NCBI RefSeq assembly: GCF_047717795.1
Contig: NZ_CP159808.1
Location: 372,001-436,000 of the forward strand
Source: Marisalimonas sp016777705
GTDB taxonomy: Bacteria > Pseudomonadota > Alphaproteobacteria > Puniceispirillales > Marisalimonadaceae
Direction of reading: 5' to 3'
Length of the DNA stretch: 64,000 bases
Shown: piece by piece, positions 18,561 through 28,322 of the stretch
Position numbering within the stretch: position 1 is the first letter of the stretch
Layout: each line of letters begins with the position of its first letter
The notes under the pieces: generated by a model
What the model saw: only the letters and a program-made list of their open reading frames with translations
The model's database searches: none
What the model was told of the DNA's origin: nothing
Program-made: the position numbers and the translations under genes

Positions 18561-20141
18561 ATGCCAAAAGTATTAATAAGTGATAAATTAAGTGAATCAG
18601 CTATTGAAGTTTTCAAAGAAAATAAAGTAGAAACATCTTATATGCCTGGTATTGAAAAAGAACAATTATTAAAAATTATTGATCAATATGACGGATTAGC
18701 TATTCGATCTGCTACGAAGGTCACAGAAGAAATTTTTAATAAAGCAAAAAGTTTGAAAATTGTTGGTCGTGCTGGCATAGGTACAGATAATATTGATAAA
18801 ATAGCAGCAACTAAAAATGGTGTTATAGTTATGAACACACCTTATGGAAATGCAGTAACTACTGCTGAGCACGCTATAGCTCTTATGATGTCTTTGGTTA
18901 GGATGATACCAAGAGCCGATGATTCTACGAGACAAGGGAAGTGGGAAAAATCAAAGTTTAATGGTACAGAAATAACAGGAAAATATTTGGGTCTAATTGG
19001 TTGTGGTAATATAGGTTCAATTGTTGCTAATAGAGCAATAGGTTTAAAGATGAAGGTTTTAGCGTTTGATCCTTTTTTATCAAAAGAAAAAGCATTTGAA
19101 TTAGGTGTTGAAAAAGTAGAATTAGACTATTTATTAAAAAACTCTGATATTATATCTTTGCACACACCTTTGACAGATGATACTAAGAATATTATTTCAT
19201 CAAAAGCAATAAGCATGATGAAAAAAGGTTCAAGGATTGTTAATTGTGCTAGAGGTGGTTTAGTTGACGAAGTTGCGTGCAGAGCTGCGTTAGAAACTGG
19301 CCATTTAGCAGGAGCTGCTTTCGATGTTTTTACTGTAGAACCTGCTAAAGAAAATATTTTGTTTGAAGCTCCCAACCTAATTGCGACACCTCATTTAGGA
19401 GCGGCTACTTTAGAGGCACAGGAAAATGTTGCTATACAAATAGCACAGCAAATGTCTGACTATCTCAATACGGGTGCTGTTGTTAATGCTCTTAATTTTC
19501 CAAACGTAACTTCAGATGAAGCGCCAATATTAAAACCATATATTAAACTTGCGTATCTTTTAGGTTCATTTTTGGGACAAGTTACACAAGAAGGTGTTAA
19601 GAGTATAAAATTAGAATTAGATGGGAAAGCTTCAAATATTCAAGATCTGCCTTTAATGGCAAGTGCCTTAGTAGGTATTTTGGAACCTACATCAGCAGCT
19701 GTTAATAATATCAATTCTGCTTCAGTTGCAGCAAGTAGAGGTATAAATTTATCAACAATAAAACACGAAAGACGTTGTGATTACGAAACTTTAGTAAAAA
19801 TAACTATTCGTCATGAAAAAGGCGAGAGAACAATATTAGGTACTTTAATAGCGGGTAACAAGCCTAGAATTGTTAGTATTCAAGGAATACCAATTGAGTC
19901 AGATTTTCCTAAAAATGCTCTTTATTTAAGAAATTACGATAAACCTGGATTTATTGGTGATCTAGGCAATGCATTAGGTAGCCAAAAAATTAATATTGCA
20001 TCATTTCATTTAGGCCGTCGTGATGTAGGTGGAGAAGCGATAGCATTAGTAGAAGTTGATGAAGCTATTAACGATAAAATAGTTTCTGAAATCAAATCCT
20101 TACCTCAAGTAGCTCGAGTTAATTCAATTTGTTTTCAATAA
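18561..20141 (+). CDS. serA: D-3-phosphoglycerate dehydrogenase SerA, long type with ACT domain
   Basis: First step of serine synthesis from 3-phosphoglycerate. NAD-binding GxGxxG in GLIGCGNIGS (~residues 145-154), catalytic region NCARGGLVDE (Arg), the FDVFTVEPA Glu region, and the HLGAATLEAQ His. After ~residue 320 comes the intervening ASB-type domain, then a C-terminal ACT domain (~450-526), so allosteric control by serine is possible. 526 aa, typical of the long form. Confidence 0.96.
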   Translation: MPKVLISDKLSESAIEVFKENKVETSYMPGIEKEQLLKIIDQYDGLAIRSATKVTEEIFNKAKSLKIVGRAGIGTDNIDKIAATKNGVIVMNTPYGNAVTTAEHAIALMMSLVRMIPRADDSTRQGKWEKSKFNGTEITGKYLGLIGCGNIGSIVANRAIGLKMKVLAFDPFLSKEKAFELGVEKVELDYLLKNSDIISLHTPLTDDTKNIISSKAISMMKKGSRIVNCARGGLVDEVACRAALETGHLAGAAFDVFTVEPAKENILFEAPNLIATPHLGAATLEAQENVAIQIAQQMSDYLNTGAVVNALNFPNVTSDEAPILKPYIKLAYLLGSFLGQVTQEGVKSIKLELDGKASNIQDLPLMASALVGILEPTSAAVNNINSASVAASRGINLSTIKHERRCDYETLVKITIRHEKGERTILGTLIAGNKPRIVSIQGIPIESDFPKNALYLRNYDKPGFIGDLGNALGSQKINIASFHLGRRDVGGEAIALVEVDEAINDKIVSEIKSLPQVARVNSICFQ

Positions 20142-20230
20142 ACTTTATTTATAAAAAACAAGAAAAATTATTAGATAGATTATTAACTTTGTTATATAAA
20201 ATATAATTTAATCTAATTAAGGCTGATATA

Positions 20231-21370
20231 ATGATTAGTTCATCAAGTAAAAAGGGGCTATTGCCAGCTGGCTTGAGTGACATACTGTATCCCGACGCTC
20301 GTATTCAAGCAAAAACCATAGAAAATCTGTTAGATGTGTTCTCAAATTATGGATATATGAGAGTAAAGCCTCCACTAGTTGAATATGAAGATAGTCTTCT
20401 GTCAGATGGACCAGGTGCAGTATTGAAAGATTCAACTTTTAGGATTATGGACCCACTATCACAAAGAATGATGGCTTTAAGATCTGACGTCACTGCCCAA
20501 ATTTCCAGGATTGCATCTACACGTTTATCACATTTACCTAGACCACTTAGATTGTCATATTCTGGCGACGTTTTAAGAGTAAAAGGTGATAGTTTTAATT
20601 CGGAACGTCAAAAAACTCAGGTAGGTGCTGAACTAATTGGTCCAAAGTCAGAATTAATAGATTCTGAAATTATACTTGTTTGTTCACAATCACTAAAATC
20701 AATAAATATTAGAAATATTACAGTTGATTTAAATTTACCGTTTTTAAGGGATTTGTTTTTAGATGGAATTGAAAATTCTCTAAAAGAGAAAATCAATGAA
20801 GCAATAGATAGAAAAGATTCACAAACATTAAAAAAATTAAAATTTAATAACTTAGATATTATTTTGAAATTTATGGAATGCACTGGAAATTATGAAAATG
20901 GTATTAAGAAGTTATCTGAATTAAAATTAGACGGAATTCTTTTACAAGCAAGAGAATACTTATTAAAAGTCATTAATATTATTAAAGAAAATGATAATTC
21001 TATAAATATTTCTATTGATCCACTTGAAAACAGAGGATTTAAATATCATACAGGTTTAACATTCACAATTTTTTCTGAAATGTTTAAAGGTGAGATTGTA
21101 AAAGGTGGAAGTTATAATACTCTATCGGGCGAAACGGCAACTGGCTGCACAATATACACAGAAAAATTTAATAGTTCACCAGTATCCTATCAGCAAAATG
21201 ATTTGGTTTACATACCATATTTAAATATGATGGAAGCAGATAAAGTTATCAAAAAAGGTTTTGGTGTTGTCTTTGGAAGTAACCTAAAGAACAATTTTGA
21301 TAAAGAGGCAACTGAATTGAAATGTAAATATATATGGAAAAATAATACCATAGTGAAATTAAAATATTAA
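20231..21370 (+). CDS. hisZ: ATP phosphoribosyltransferase regulatory subunit HisZ
   Basis: Histidyl-tRNA-synthetase-like regulatory subunit that partners short-form HisG in the first step of histidine synthesis. N-terminal LLPAGLSDILYPDA, motif-2-like MMALRSDVTAQISRIA and LRLSYSGDVLRV, plus the GRGLEYHTG equivalent NRGFKYHTGLTF are visible. At 379 aa it lacks the C-terminal anticodon-binding domain of true HisRS. The C-terminal ~60 residues are divergent. The serA-hisZ-purA order recurs in alphaproteobacteria; hisG must lie elsewhere. Confidence 0.9.
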   Translation: MISSSSKKGLLPAGLSDILYPDARIQAKTIENLLDVFSNYGYMRVKPPLVEYEDSLLSDGPGAVLKDSTFRIMDPLSQRMMALRSDVTAQISRIASTRLSHLPRPLRLSYSGDVLRVKGDSFNSERQKTQVGAELIGPKSELIDSEIILVCSQSLKSINIRNITVDLNLPFLRDLFLDGIENSLKEKINEAIDRKDSQTLKKLKFNNLDIILKFMECTGNYENGIKKLSELKLDGILLQAREYLLKVINIIKENDNSINISIDPLENRGFKYHTGLTFTIFSEMFKGEIVKGGSYNTLSGETATGCTIYTEKFNSSPVSYQQNDLVYIPYLNMMEADKVIKKGFGVVFGSNLKNNFDKEATELKCKYIWKNNTIVKLKY

Positions 21371-21399
21371 GATTTAATAATTAAATTAAGGAATTTTCG

Positions 21400-22695
21400 A
21401 TGAGTAATGTTATTGTCATTGGTACACAATGGGGAGATGAAGGCAAAGGTAAAATAGTTGATTGGTTGTCTGAAAAGGCTGATTTAGTTGTAAGGTTTCA
21501 AGGAGGTCATAATGCTGGGCATACTCTTGTTATAGATGGTAATGTTTTCAAATTATCACTGTTACCCAGTGGTATTGTCAGGGATAATACTGTTGCTCTC
21601 ATTGGTAACGGTGTTGTAATTGATCCATTTCACTTAATAAAAGAAATTAAACAACTAGAAGAAAAAAATATTAAAATCTCTTCAGAGAATTTAATTATTT
21701 CTGACGCAGCTTTCTTAATTTTACCTATACATCAATTAGTTGACGAAGTTAGGGAAAAAAATAATGGCTCCAAAAAAATAGGAACTACTGGGCGAGGAAT
21801 TGGTCCTTCTTATGAGGATAAGGTAGGTAGAAGGGGCCTAAGAATATGTGACTTTTTGAATAAAGAATATTTTGAAAGTAAGTTAAAAAAACTTTATGAT
21901 TTTCATAATATATGGTTGACTGCAATGAATGAACCTAAACAGAATTATAATGAAGTTATAAAGGAAATTTGGAGTATTGGACAAAAAATTATTCCATTTA
22001 CTAAACCATCATGGGAAATTATATATAATTACAAAAATAGACTTTCAAATATTTTATTTGAAGGAGCTCAAGGTACTTTTTTGGATATTGATCATGGAAC
22101 TTATCCTTTTGTAACTAGTAGTAATACAGTTTCTTCTCAAGCAGGAATTGGTTCTGGAGTTGGGCCTACATCTATGGATTACACTCTTGGCATAACTAAG
22201 GCTTATACAACTAGGGTTGGTTCAGGGCCATTTCCATCGGAAGATAGTGGAGAAAATGGTATTAAGCTAGGTGAAAATGGTCATGAGTTTGGAACAGTTA
22301 CCGGAAGAAAAAGACGTTGTGGTTGGTTTGATGCAATTTTAGTAAAACAAGCTGTAGCTTTATCAAGCATTGATGGTATTGCTTTTACAAAATTAGATGT
22401 ATTAGATGGATTTAAAGAAATTAAGATTTGCGTCGGTTACACTTTAGATGAAAAAAACATTGATTATTTACCTACCTCTACTCTTGAACAAGAAAAGGTT
22501 AAACCGGTCTATGAGATAATGAAAGGTTGGGAAGGGTCTATAGCAGGTGTTCAAAGTATAGATTTATTGCCTAATGAAGCAAAAGATTATATCAAAAAAA
22601 TAGAAACTTTAATAAATTGTAAAATTATAATGATATCAACCAGTCCTGAGAGGGTGGATACTATATATTTAGAAAATCCTTTTGAGTTCGTTTAG
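21400..22695 (+). CDS. purA: Adenylosuccinate synthetase PurA
   Basis: GTP-dependent conversion of IMP and aspartate to adenylosuccinate in AMP synthesis. P-loop-like GTQWGDEGKGKIVDWL (residues 7-22) with the catalytic Asp, GGHNAGHTL with the catalytic His, TTGRGIGPSYEDKVGRRG, EGAQGTFLDIDHGTYPFVT and TGRKRRCGWFD are all intact. 431 aa, complete. It converges on rpoH with a 14-bp gap in which I see no hairpin. Confidence 0.98.
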   Translation: MSNVIVIGTQWGDEGKGKIVDWLSEKADLVVRFQGGHNAGHTLVIDGNVFKLSLLPSGIVRDNTVALIGNGVVIDPFHLIKEIKQLEEKNIKISSENLIISDAAFLILPIHQLVDEVREKNNGSKKIGTTGRGIGPSYEDKVGRRGLRICDFLNKEYFESKLKKLYDFHNIWLTAMNEPKQNYNEVIKEIWSIGQKIIPFTKPSWEIIYNYKNRLSNILFEGAQGTFLDIDHGTYPFVTSSNTVSSQAGIGSGVGPTSMDYTLGITKAYTTRVGSGPFPSEDSGENGIKLGENGHEFGTVTGRKRRCGWFDAILVKQAVALSSIDGIAFTKLDVLDGFKEIKICVGYTLDEKNIDYLPTSTLEQEKVKPVYEIMKGWEGSIAGVQSIDLLPNEAKDYIKKIETLINCKIIMISTSPERVDTIYLENPFEFV

Positions 22696-22709
22696 AAATA
22701 TTATTAATT

Positions 22710-23603
22710 CTATATTAACTTAATTTCACTAGCCTTTAATTTCATAGCTTCTTGAAGTTTTTCAAAAGCTCTATTTTCGATTTGTCTTATTCTTTCACGG
22801 CTTACTTTATACTCTTGAGATAAATCTTCTAGTGTCATAGGATTATCAGTTAAACGTCTTTTTATTATTATATCCTTTTCTCTACTTTTTAATAGATTAA
22901 GTGCATCAATCATTAATTTACTTCTTATAGTTTTTTCTTCATGTTTTTCAAAAAGAGTTTCTTGATTTTCTCGATCATCTGTAAGTAGATCTTGCCATTC
23001 AGTTTCCTCACCATCATTCTTGTTCATTTGTGCGTTTAGTGAATGGTCACCGCCTAACATTCTTCTGTTCATGCTTATTACATCATCTTCAGAGACATCA
23101 AGGCTTTTAGCAATATGATTAACTTGATTAGGAGATAAATCACCATCATCAAGAGCATTAATTTTACTTTTAATTTTTCTTAGATTAAAAAAAAGTTTCT
23201 TTTGACTAGCAGTAGTTCCTATTTTAACCTGAGACCAAGATCTTAATACAAATTCTTGGATAGCAGCCTTTATCCACCACATAGCATAGGTCGCTAGTCG
23301 AAAACCCCTTTCAGGATCAAATTTCTTTACAGCATGCATCATTCCTATGTTGCCTTCAGCAATAAGATCAGCAACTGGTAATCCATAACCTCGATAACCC
23401 ATAGCAATTTTGGCAACTAATCTTAGATGACTCGTTACAAGTTTGTGAGCAGCTTTTGTATTATTTTTATCAAGCCAATCTTTTGCTAAGTTGTACTCAT
23501 CCTCAGCAGTTAACATAGGAAATTTTTTAATTTGGTCTAAGTATCTACCCAGATTATTATCAGGTGATATTAGAGCTACACTACTTGCTTCACTTTTGAT
23601 CAT
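22710..23603 (-). CDS. rpoH: Heat-shock sigma factor RpoH (sigma-32)
   Basis: Directs transcription of heat-shock genes. Region 2 is intact (NLVTSHLRLV-like KLVTSHLRLVAKIAMGYRGYG, DLIAEGNIGMMHAVKKFDP, FRLATYAMWWIKAAIQEFVL), and the RpoH box QKKLFFNLRKIK distinguishes it from other group 2/3 factors. Region 4 ends with VSRERIRQIENRAFEKL. 297 aa. A CAGGAG ribosome-binding site precedes ATG. It follows rluD by 62 bp, the common alphaproteobacterial pair. FtsH, its usual protease, is also in this window. Confidence 0.97.
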   Translation of the reverse strand: MIKSEASSVALISPDNNLGRYLDQIKKFPMLTAEDEYNLAKDWLDKNNTKAAHKLVTSHLRLVAKIAMGYRGYGLPVADLIAEGNIGMMHAVKKFDPERGFRLATYAMWWIKAAIQEFVLRSWSQVKIGTTASQKKLFFNLRKIKSKINALDDGDLSPNQVNHIAKSLDVSEDDVISMNRRMLGGDHSLNAQMNKNDGEETEWQDLLTDDRENQETLFEKHEEKTIRSKLMIDALNLLKSREKDIIIKRRLTDNPMTLEDLSQEYKVSRERIRQIENRAFEKLQEAMKLKASEIKLI

Positions 23604-23665
23604 CTTTAACTCCTGGTTATTTATATAAGCTTATTTTTTAATTTTTAAAGACTTTTTTGTTTTTT

Positions 23666-24688
23666 TTAAGAGTTATTATTTTCTAAGGTATTTATTAAAT
23701 TTCTCATATCTTGAGGCAATGGACTAACAAAATCTAAATGTTTATTTGTAATTGGATGGTTAAAAGATAACTTAATTGCATGCAAAGCTTGTCTTTTAAA
23801 TTGTTTAATTAATTCTAATTTCTTTTTATAAAAATCACTTTTAAGCCTCTTTTTCATTAAAGCTTTTCCGTATACATGATCTCCAATTATACTATGACCT
23901 AGATCAGATAAATGTACTCTAATTTGATGAGTTCTACCAGTTTCAAGCTTGCATTCAATTAGGGTTCCAAATGGTGCATAAACATTTAAAGTTTTCCATT
24001 GAGTAATAGCTAACTTACCTTGCTCGGAAATGCTCATTTTTTTTCTATTAATAGTCGATCGAGCTATTTTTTTATTTATAATACCTTCATTAGGAGGTTG
24101 TCCCCATACAATAGCATTATATCTTCTGTCTAAATCATGATTGCTGAAAATTTCACATAATTTTATGTGGCATAATTCTGTTTTTGCAACAACCATCACC
24201 CCACTTGTATCTTTGTCTAATCTATGAACTATTCCAGGTCGTTTGACCCCACCAATGCCTTGTAAGCTTGCCCCACAATGATGTAAAAGAGCATTAACAA
24301 GAGTTTTATCAGGATGGCCGGGAGCTGGATGTACAACCATTCCTGCTATTTTATTTAAAATCAATAAAAATTCGTCTTCATAAAGAATTTCTAAATTAAT
24401 ATTTTGAGGTGATGGGATTGCTTCAATAACTTTAGGGAGATTAATTTTAATTATGTGACTAGCTTTCACTTTAAAAGATGGATCGTTTATTATGAGATTA
24501 TCCACTTTGATTAGCCCGCTCTCAATTAATTTTTTTACTCTACTTCGGGACATCGATAAATTTTTATTATTTAGCTCTTGTTTTGGTGCATCACTTACTT
24601 TAATAGCTTCTGTAATCCACGCATCAAGCCTATTAGTTTTTACACAATAGTCTTTAACTTTTAATATTATTTCTATAGGATTTGTCAT
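23666..24688 (-). CDS. rluD: Ribosomal large subunit pseudouridine synthase RluD-like (RluA family)
   Basis: RluA-family pseudouridine synthase of 340 aa, most likely modifying 23S rRNA helix 69. An N-terminal S4 domain (SMSRSRVKKLIESGLIKVDN, ~residues 45-64) precedes the catalytic domain with GMVVHPAPGH and the active-site Asp in HRLDKDTSGVMVVAKT, then ETGRTHQIRVHL. The ATG is overlapped by the opposing gene's ATG at CATG (24686-24689), and no Shine-Dalgarno is visible. Exact uridine target is inferred from family. Confidence 0.92.
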   Translation of the reverse strand: MTNPIEIILKVKDYCVKTNRLDAWITEAIKVSDAPKQELNNKNLSMSRSRVKKLIESGLIKVDNLIINDPSFKVKASHIIKINLPKVIEAIPSPQNINLEILYEDEFLLILNKIAGMVVHPAPGHPDKTLVNALLHHCGASLQGIGGVKRPGIVHRLDKDTSGVMVVAKTELCHIKLCEIFSNHDLDRRYNAIVWGQPPNEGIINKKIARSTINRKKMSISEQGKLAITQWKTLNVYAPFGTLIECKLETGRTHQIRVHLSDLGHSIIGDHVYGKALMKKRLKSDFYKKKLELIKQFKRQALHAIKLSFNHPITNKHLDFVSPLPQDMRNLINTLENNNS

Positions 24689-25067
24689 GTTTAATGTACT
24701 GAACTCAAAAAAAGAAAGTGAAGCTCCGGTGTCATCTAATATAAAGGTTATAAAAATTATTGCTATAATTTTAGGTGGTTTAATAATATTAGGCTTAATA
24801 GCTTTATTTTATGGATTGGCTAATAGTTATAATAGTTTAGAAAAAAAAAATAATAACATTTCTACCAAAACAATTGAAAAAAAGGTAAATCAATTTAATT
24901 TTTTACAGCCCAAAGATGCTCAATTGATTTCTTCCTCGCTAGGAAAAAATAACGAAATTTTACTCAGATATATTTATCAAGGTAATAATTTGTTAGTGGT
25001 ACTTGATACAAAAACTAAAAAAATCAGGTCAATAATTACTCTAAAAAAGGAACTGGTAAAATGGTAA
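24687..25067 (+). CDS. Small single-pass membrane protein of unknown function
   Basis: 126-aa protein with a short cytoplasmic N-terminus, one hydrophobic helix (~residues 22-47) and a soluble C-terminal domain of ~75 residues that ends in a beta-like stretch (LLVVLDTKTKKIRSII). It resembles the small DUF6476-like membrane proteins found beside rluD in other alphaproteobacteria, but I assign this only tentatively. AGGA lies 6 bp before ATG. The gene contains a run of about ten A at ~24840. Its start codon overlaps that of rluD on the other strand. Confidence 0.7.
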   Translation: MFNVLNSKKESEAPVSSNIKVIKIIAIILGGLIILGLIALFYGLANSYNSLEKKNNNISTKTIEKKVNQFNFLQPKDAQLISSSLGKNNEILLRYIYQGNNLLVVLDTKTKKIRSIITLKKELVKW

Positions 25068-25088
25068 AAAATTTAGAAATACTTTCTC

Positions 25089-26153
25089 ATGAATGATAAA
25101 CCCATTTTGATGGGTACTGATACTATCTCAGGTGTTGCTCCAGAAATACTGGACTCTATAATATCAGCAAGTAGGGTAAAAACATTACCTTATGGTAACG
25201 ATATTTATACAAAAGAATGTAGAGAAATTATTTGTAAAATTTTTGAAAAAGAAAATTTAGAGATAATACCAATGATGTCAGGTACTGCGTCTAACTCACT
25301 CGCTTTATCATCTTTTTTACAGTCTTACGGTAGTATTATTTGTCATGATGAGGCTCATATTAATAACGATGAAGGCGGAGCCCCTGAGTTTTTCTCTGGA
25401 GGTGGTAAATTAATAAGTATTTGTGATAATTTAGGAAAATTGAAACCAAAAACATTAAAAACTAAAATTGATAATATGAGTTTTAAAAAAAAGAATACTG
25501 CTAATATATCAGGAGTTTCGATTACGCAATTAGCTGAAAATGGAACGATTTATAAAAAAAAAGAAATTTTAGAAATTAGTAAAATATGTAAAAATCACAA
25601 TATGTTTTTACATATGGATGGTGCCAGATTTGCTAATGCTCTTGTTTCTCAAAACATATCACCAGCTGAAGCAACATGGAAACTAGGAGTTGATTGTTTA
25701 TCCTTGGGTGCAACCAAAAATGGAGCTATGGCCGCTGAAGTTATAATTTTTTTCAACAATAAATTAGCTTTTGAAGCTAAAAATAAAATTAAGCAGACAG
25801 GACACGTCATATCTAAAACTAGATTTATTTCTGCTCAATTAAATGCATGGTTCAAAGACGGATTATGGATTAAGTTAGCAAAATCAGCTAATAATAATGC
25901 TAAATACTTAAGTGATCAATTGAGTTTGTTTAGAGATTTTAAACTCTTATATCCAACAGAGGGGAATGAAGTTTTTTTGAAAATTGAAAACAAAACTTAT
26001 GATCAAATTTTAAAATTAAAAATAATTCCTAATTTATGGTCTAAAGTTAATGATGATGAATTAGTTATAAGGTTTGTAACTTCATTTGAAACTCAAAAAA
26101 GTCAAATTGATGAATTAATTAAAAGATTAAGTAATCAATTTATAAAAACTTAA
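25089..26153 (+). CDS. ltaE: Threonine aldolase / beta-eliminating lyase family protein
   Basis: Fold-type I PLP enzyme of 354 aa, most like low-specificity L-threonine aldolase (threonine or allo-threonine to glycine and acetaldehyde). Visible motifs: MGTDTISGVAPEIL, PYGNDIYT, MMSGTASNSLAL, ICHDEAHINNDEGGAPEFFSGG, the cofactor Asp in HMDGARFANAL, and the Schiff-base Lys in LGATKNGAMAAEV. It is 21 bp after the small membrane protein. Its TAA stop shares the TTAA at 26150-26153 with the opposing gene. Confidence 0.87.
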   Translation: MNDKPILMGTDTISGVAPEILDSIISASRVKTLPYGNDIYTKECREIICKIFEKENLEIIPMMSGTASNSLALSSFLQSYGSIICHDEAHINNDEGGAPEFFSGGGKLISICDNLGKLKPKTLKTKIDNMSFKKKNTANISGVSITQLAENGTIYKKKEILEISKICKNHNMFLHMDGARFANALVSQNISPAEATWKLGVDCLSLGATKNGAMAAEVIIFFNNKLAFEAKNKIKQTGHVISKTRFISAQLNAWFKDGLWIKLAKSANNNAKYLSDQLSLFRDFKLLYPTEGNEVFLKIENKTYDQILKLKIIPNLWSKVNDDELVIRFVTSFETQKSQIDELIKRLSNQFIKT

Positions 26154-26524
26154 ATCCCATAATTTAAGTATAAAGCTATGTTAAGGATTGAAGAATTAAT
26201 AAGTGTAATTAAATCTTTTTCAAATAAAAAAGCAAATTTTCCAAGGTACGTATGTCCAACTAATAGTGGAAGTAAATAAATTCTAACCATTAAAACAAGC
26301 CAGGCAAGATACAAAGGTACAATTGGTTTGACAATAAATTCTGGTGTTAGCTTTGTTGAAAGGTTGATAATTGGTTTTGTTAATTTGTTAAAAAAACGAA
26401 ATACAATGGCATTACTGACTTCATTCGTAAAAATATTTAATACAAATTTTAAAATTAAAATTAACATTATTAATGCTAATATATAATCAAAAACAATAAG
26501 CCAGATAGGGAAAGTATTATCCAT
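26150..26524 (-). CDS. YggT-like integral membrane protein
   Basis: 124-aa membrane protein with two main hydrophobic segments (~residues 5-28 and ~70-95). The middle part, NEVSNAIVFRFFNKLTKPIIN followed by KLTPEFIVKPIVPLY, resembles the YggT family and its alphaproteobacterial relatives, whose role is not settled (possibly osmotic or division-related). I chose the ATG at 26524; a TTG at 26539 in the same frame would add five residues. Stop codon shared with ltaE. Confidence 0.7.
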   Translation of the reverse strand: MDNTFPIWLIVFDYILALIMLILILKFVLNIFTNEVSNAIVFRFFNKLTKPIINLSTKLTPEFIVKPIVPLYLAWLVLMVRIYLLPLLVGHTYLGKFAFLFEKDLITLINSSILNIALYLNYGI

Positions 26525-26640
26525 GTATGCATTATACAAATTTATAGAAAAAAGGAAAAAAGATAATTAATTTTAGATAAAATTTTTTTTAAATTGTTTT
26601 TTATGTTAATTATAGAATTCCATCTTTAAGAGGCAAACCT

Positions 26641-28272
26641 ATGAATAATCCACAATATATTTTTTCTATGTATAAAATGAGTAAGGTTTACCCAGGTGGG
26701 AAACAAGTATTAAAAGACATAAGCCTTTCTTTTTTACCGGGCGCAAAAATTGGCGTTTTAGGTGGTAATGGTGCAGGTAAATCAACTTTACTAAAAATAA
26801 TGGCGGGTATTGATAATGAATTTAATGGTGATGCAAAATTAGCAGATGGGATAAAAGTTGGATATTTAGCACAAGAGCCTGAATTAGACAATAATTTAAA
26901 CGTATATGAAAACGTTATGGAAGGCATGTTTGAAGCTAAAATTCTAGTAGATGAATTTAATTTAATATCACTTAAATTTTCTGAAGATTTGACTGATGAA
27001 GAGATGAATGAGACTATATCTAAGCAAGGTGAACTCCAAGAAAAAATTGATAATATGGATGCTTGGGACCTTGATCGGAAAGCTGAAATTGCAATGGATG
27101 CTTTAAGCTTGCCTCCTGGAGAGGCCAAAATAGTGAACTTGTCTGGGGGAGAAAAAAGACGAGTAGCTCTAGCAAAACTATTATTATCAAACCCTGATTT
27201 TCTCTTATTGGATGAGCCAACAAACCATCTTGATGCTCTTTCAGTTTCATGGCTTCAAAGGTTCCTTCACGATTTCCCAGGTACGGTTATAACCATTACA
27301 CATGATAGATATTTTTTAGATGAAGTTGCGGGGTGGATTTTAGAATTAGATCGTGGGGAAGGTATCCCTTACAAAGGAAATTATTCTCAATGGTTAGAGC
27401 AAAAACAGAAACGTCTTGAATTAGAAGGGAAAATTGAAGAAGCAAGAAAGCGAAAATTAAGTGAAGAGCTAGAATGGATAAAATCAGCACCAAGAGCGAG
27501 ACAAGCTAAGTCAAAAGCTCGTATTTCTTCATATGAAGAATTAGTTGCACAAGAACAAAAGAACGAAATTAACACAAATAATCTTGTAATACCTCCAGCC
27601 CCAAGATTAGGAAATGAAGTTATTAACTTTAATAATGTATCTAAATCTTTTGAGGATAAATTACTTATAGATAATTTAACTTTTAAACTACCTCCAGGAG
27701 GAATTGTTGGAGTAATAGGCGCAAATGGTGCTGGAAAAACTACATTGTTTAGAATGATTACTAAAGAAGAAATACCTAACAATGGAGAGATTATAATTGG
27801 TGAAACTGTTAGTCTAAATTATGTAGATCAATCTAGAGATTTATTAAAACCTGAGCAAAACGTTTGGGAGTCTATTTGCGATGGATTAGACGAAATTCAA
27901 ATAGGGAAAAAAACTATTCAAAGTAGGGCTTACGTTAGTCAATTTAACTTCAAAGGTTCGGATCAACAAAAAATAGTTAGTCATTTGTCTGGAGGTGAAA
28001 GGAATAGAGTTCATTTAGCTAAGATGTTAAAAACTCCTGGCAACGTTTTGTTATTAGATGAACCAACTAATGATCTTGATGTTGATACATTAAGGTCTTT
28101 AGAAGAAGCAATTCTTGCTTTTTCTGGATGTGTAGTTGTGATTTCACATGATAGATGGTTTTTAAATAAACTCGCTACTCATATCTTAGCGTTTGAAGGT
28201 GGAAGTCATGTGGAATGGTTTGAAGGAAACTACCAAGATTACGAACAAGATAAAAAAGAGAAGATTAGGTGA
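26641..28272 (+). CDS. ettA: ABC-F ATPase, EttA type
   Basis: Energy-dependent translational throttle protein that acts at the ribosomal E site. Two nucleotide-binding domains: Walker A GGNGAGKSTLL (~39-49) and GANGAGKTTLF (~360-370), signatures LSGGEKRR and LSGGERNR, and Walker B LLLDEPTNHLD and LLLDEPTNDLD. The arm-linker with SAPRARQAKSKARISSYEEL matches EttA. 543 aa; no membrane domain. It stands alone with a 101-bp upstream gap shared with the divergent membrane protein. Confidence 0.94.
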   Translation: MNNPQYIFSMYKMSKVYPGGKQVLKDISLSFLPGAKIGVLGGNGAGKSTLLKIMAGIDNEFNGDAKLADGIKVGYLAQEPELDNNLNVYENVMEGMFEAKILVDEFNLISLKFSEDLTDEEMNETISKQGELQEKIDNMDAWDLDRKAEIAMDALSLPPGEAKIVNLSGGEKRRVALAKLLLSNPDFLLLDEPTNHLDALSVSWLQRFLHDFPGTVITITHDRYFLDEVAGWILELDRGEGIPYKGNYSQWLEQKQKRLELEGKIEEARKRKLSEELEWIKSAPRARQAKSKARISSYEELVAQEQKNEINTNNLVIPPAPRLGNEVINFNNVSKSFEDKLLIDNLTFKLPPGGIVGVIGANGAGKTTLFRMITKEEIPNNGEIIIGETVSLNYVDQSRDLLKPEQNVWESICDGLDEIQIGKKTIQSRAYVSQFNFKGSDQQKIVSHLSGGERNRVHLAKMLKTPGNVLLLDEPTNDLDVDTLRSLEEAILAFSGCVVVISHDRWFLNKLATHILAFEGGSHVEWFEGNYQDYEQDKKEKIR

Positions 28273-28322
28273 TGACGCATTAAACCCTAAAAGGATAAAG
28301 TATAAACCAATTTCAAGGTGAT

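Noticed and set aside
24840..24850. Run of about ten A in the small membrane-protein gene as a possible slippage site
   Set aside because: The frame continues normally to a sensible stop, and similar A-runs occur in Lys codons throughout the window.
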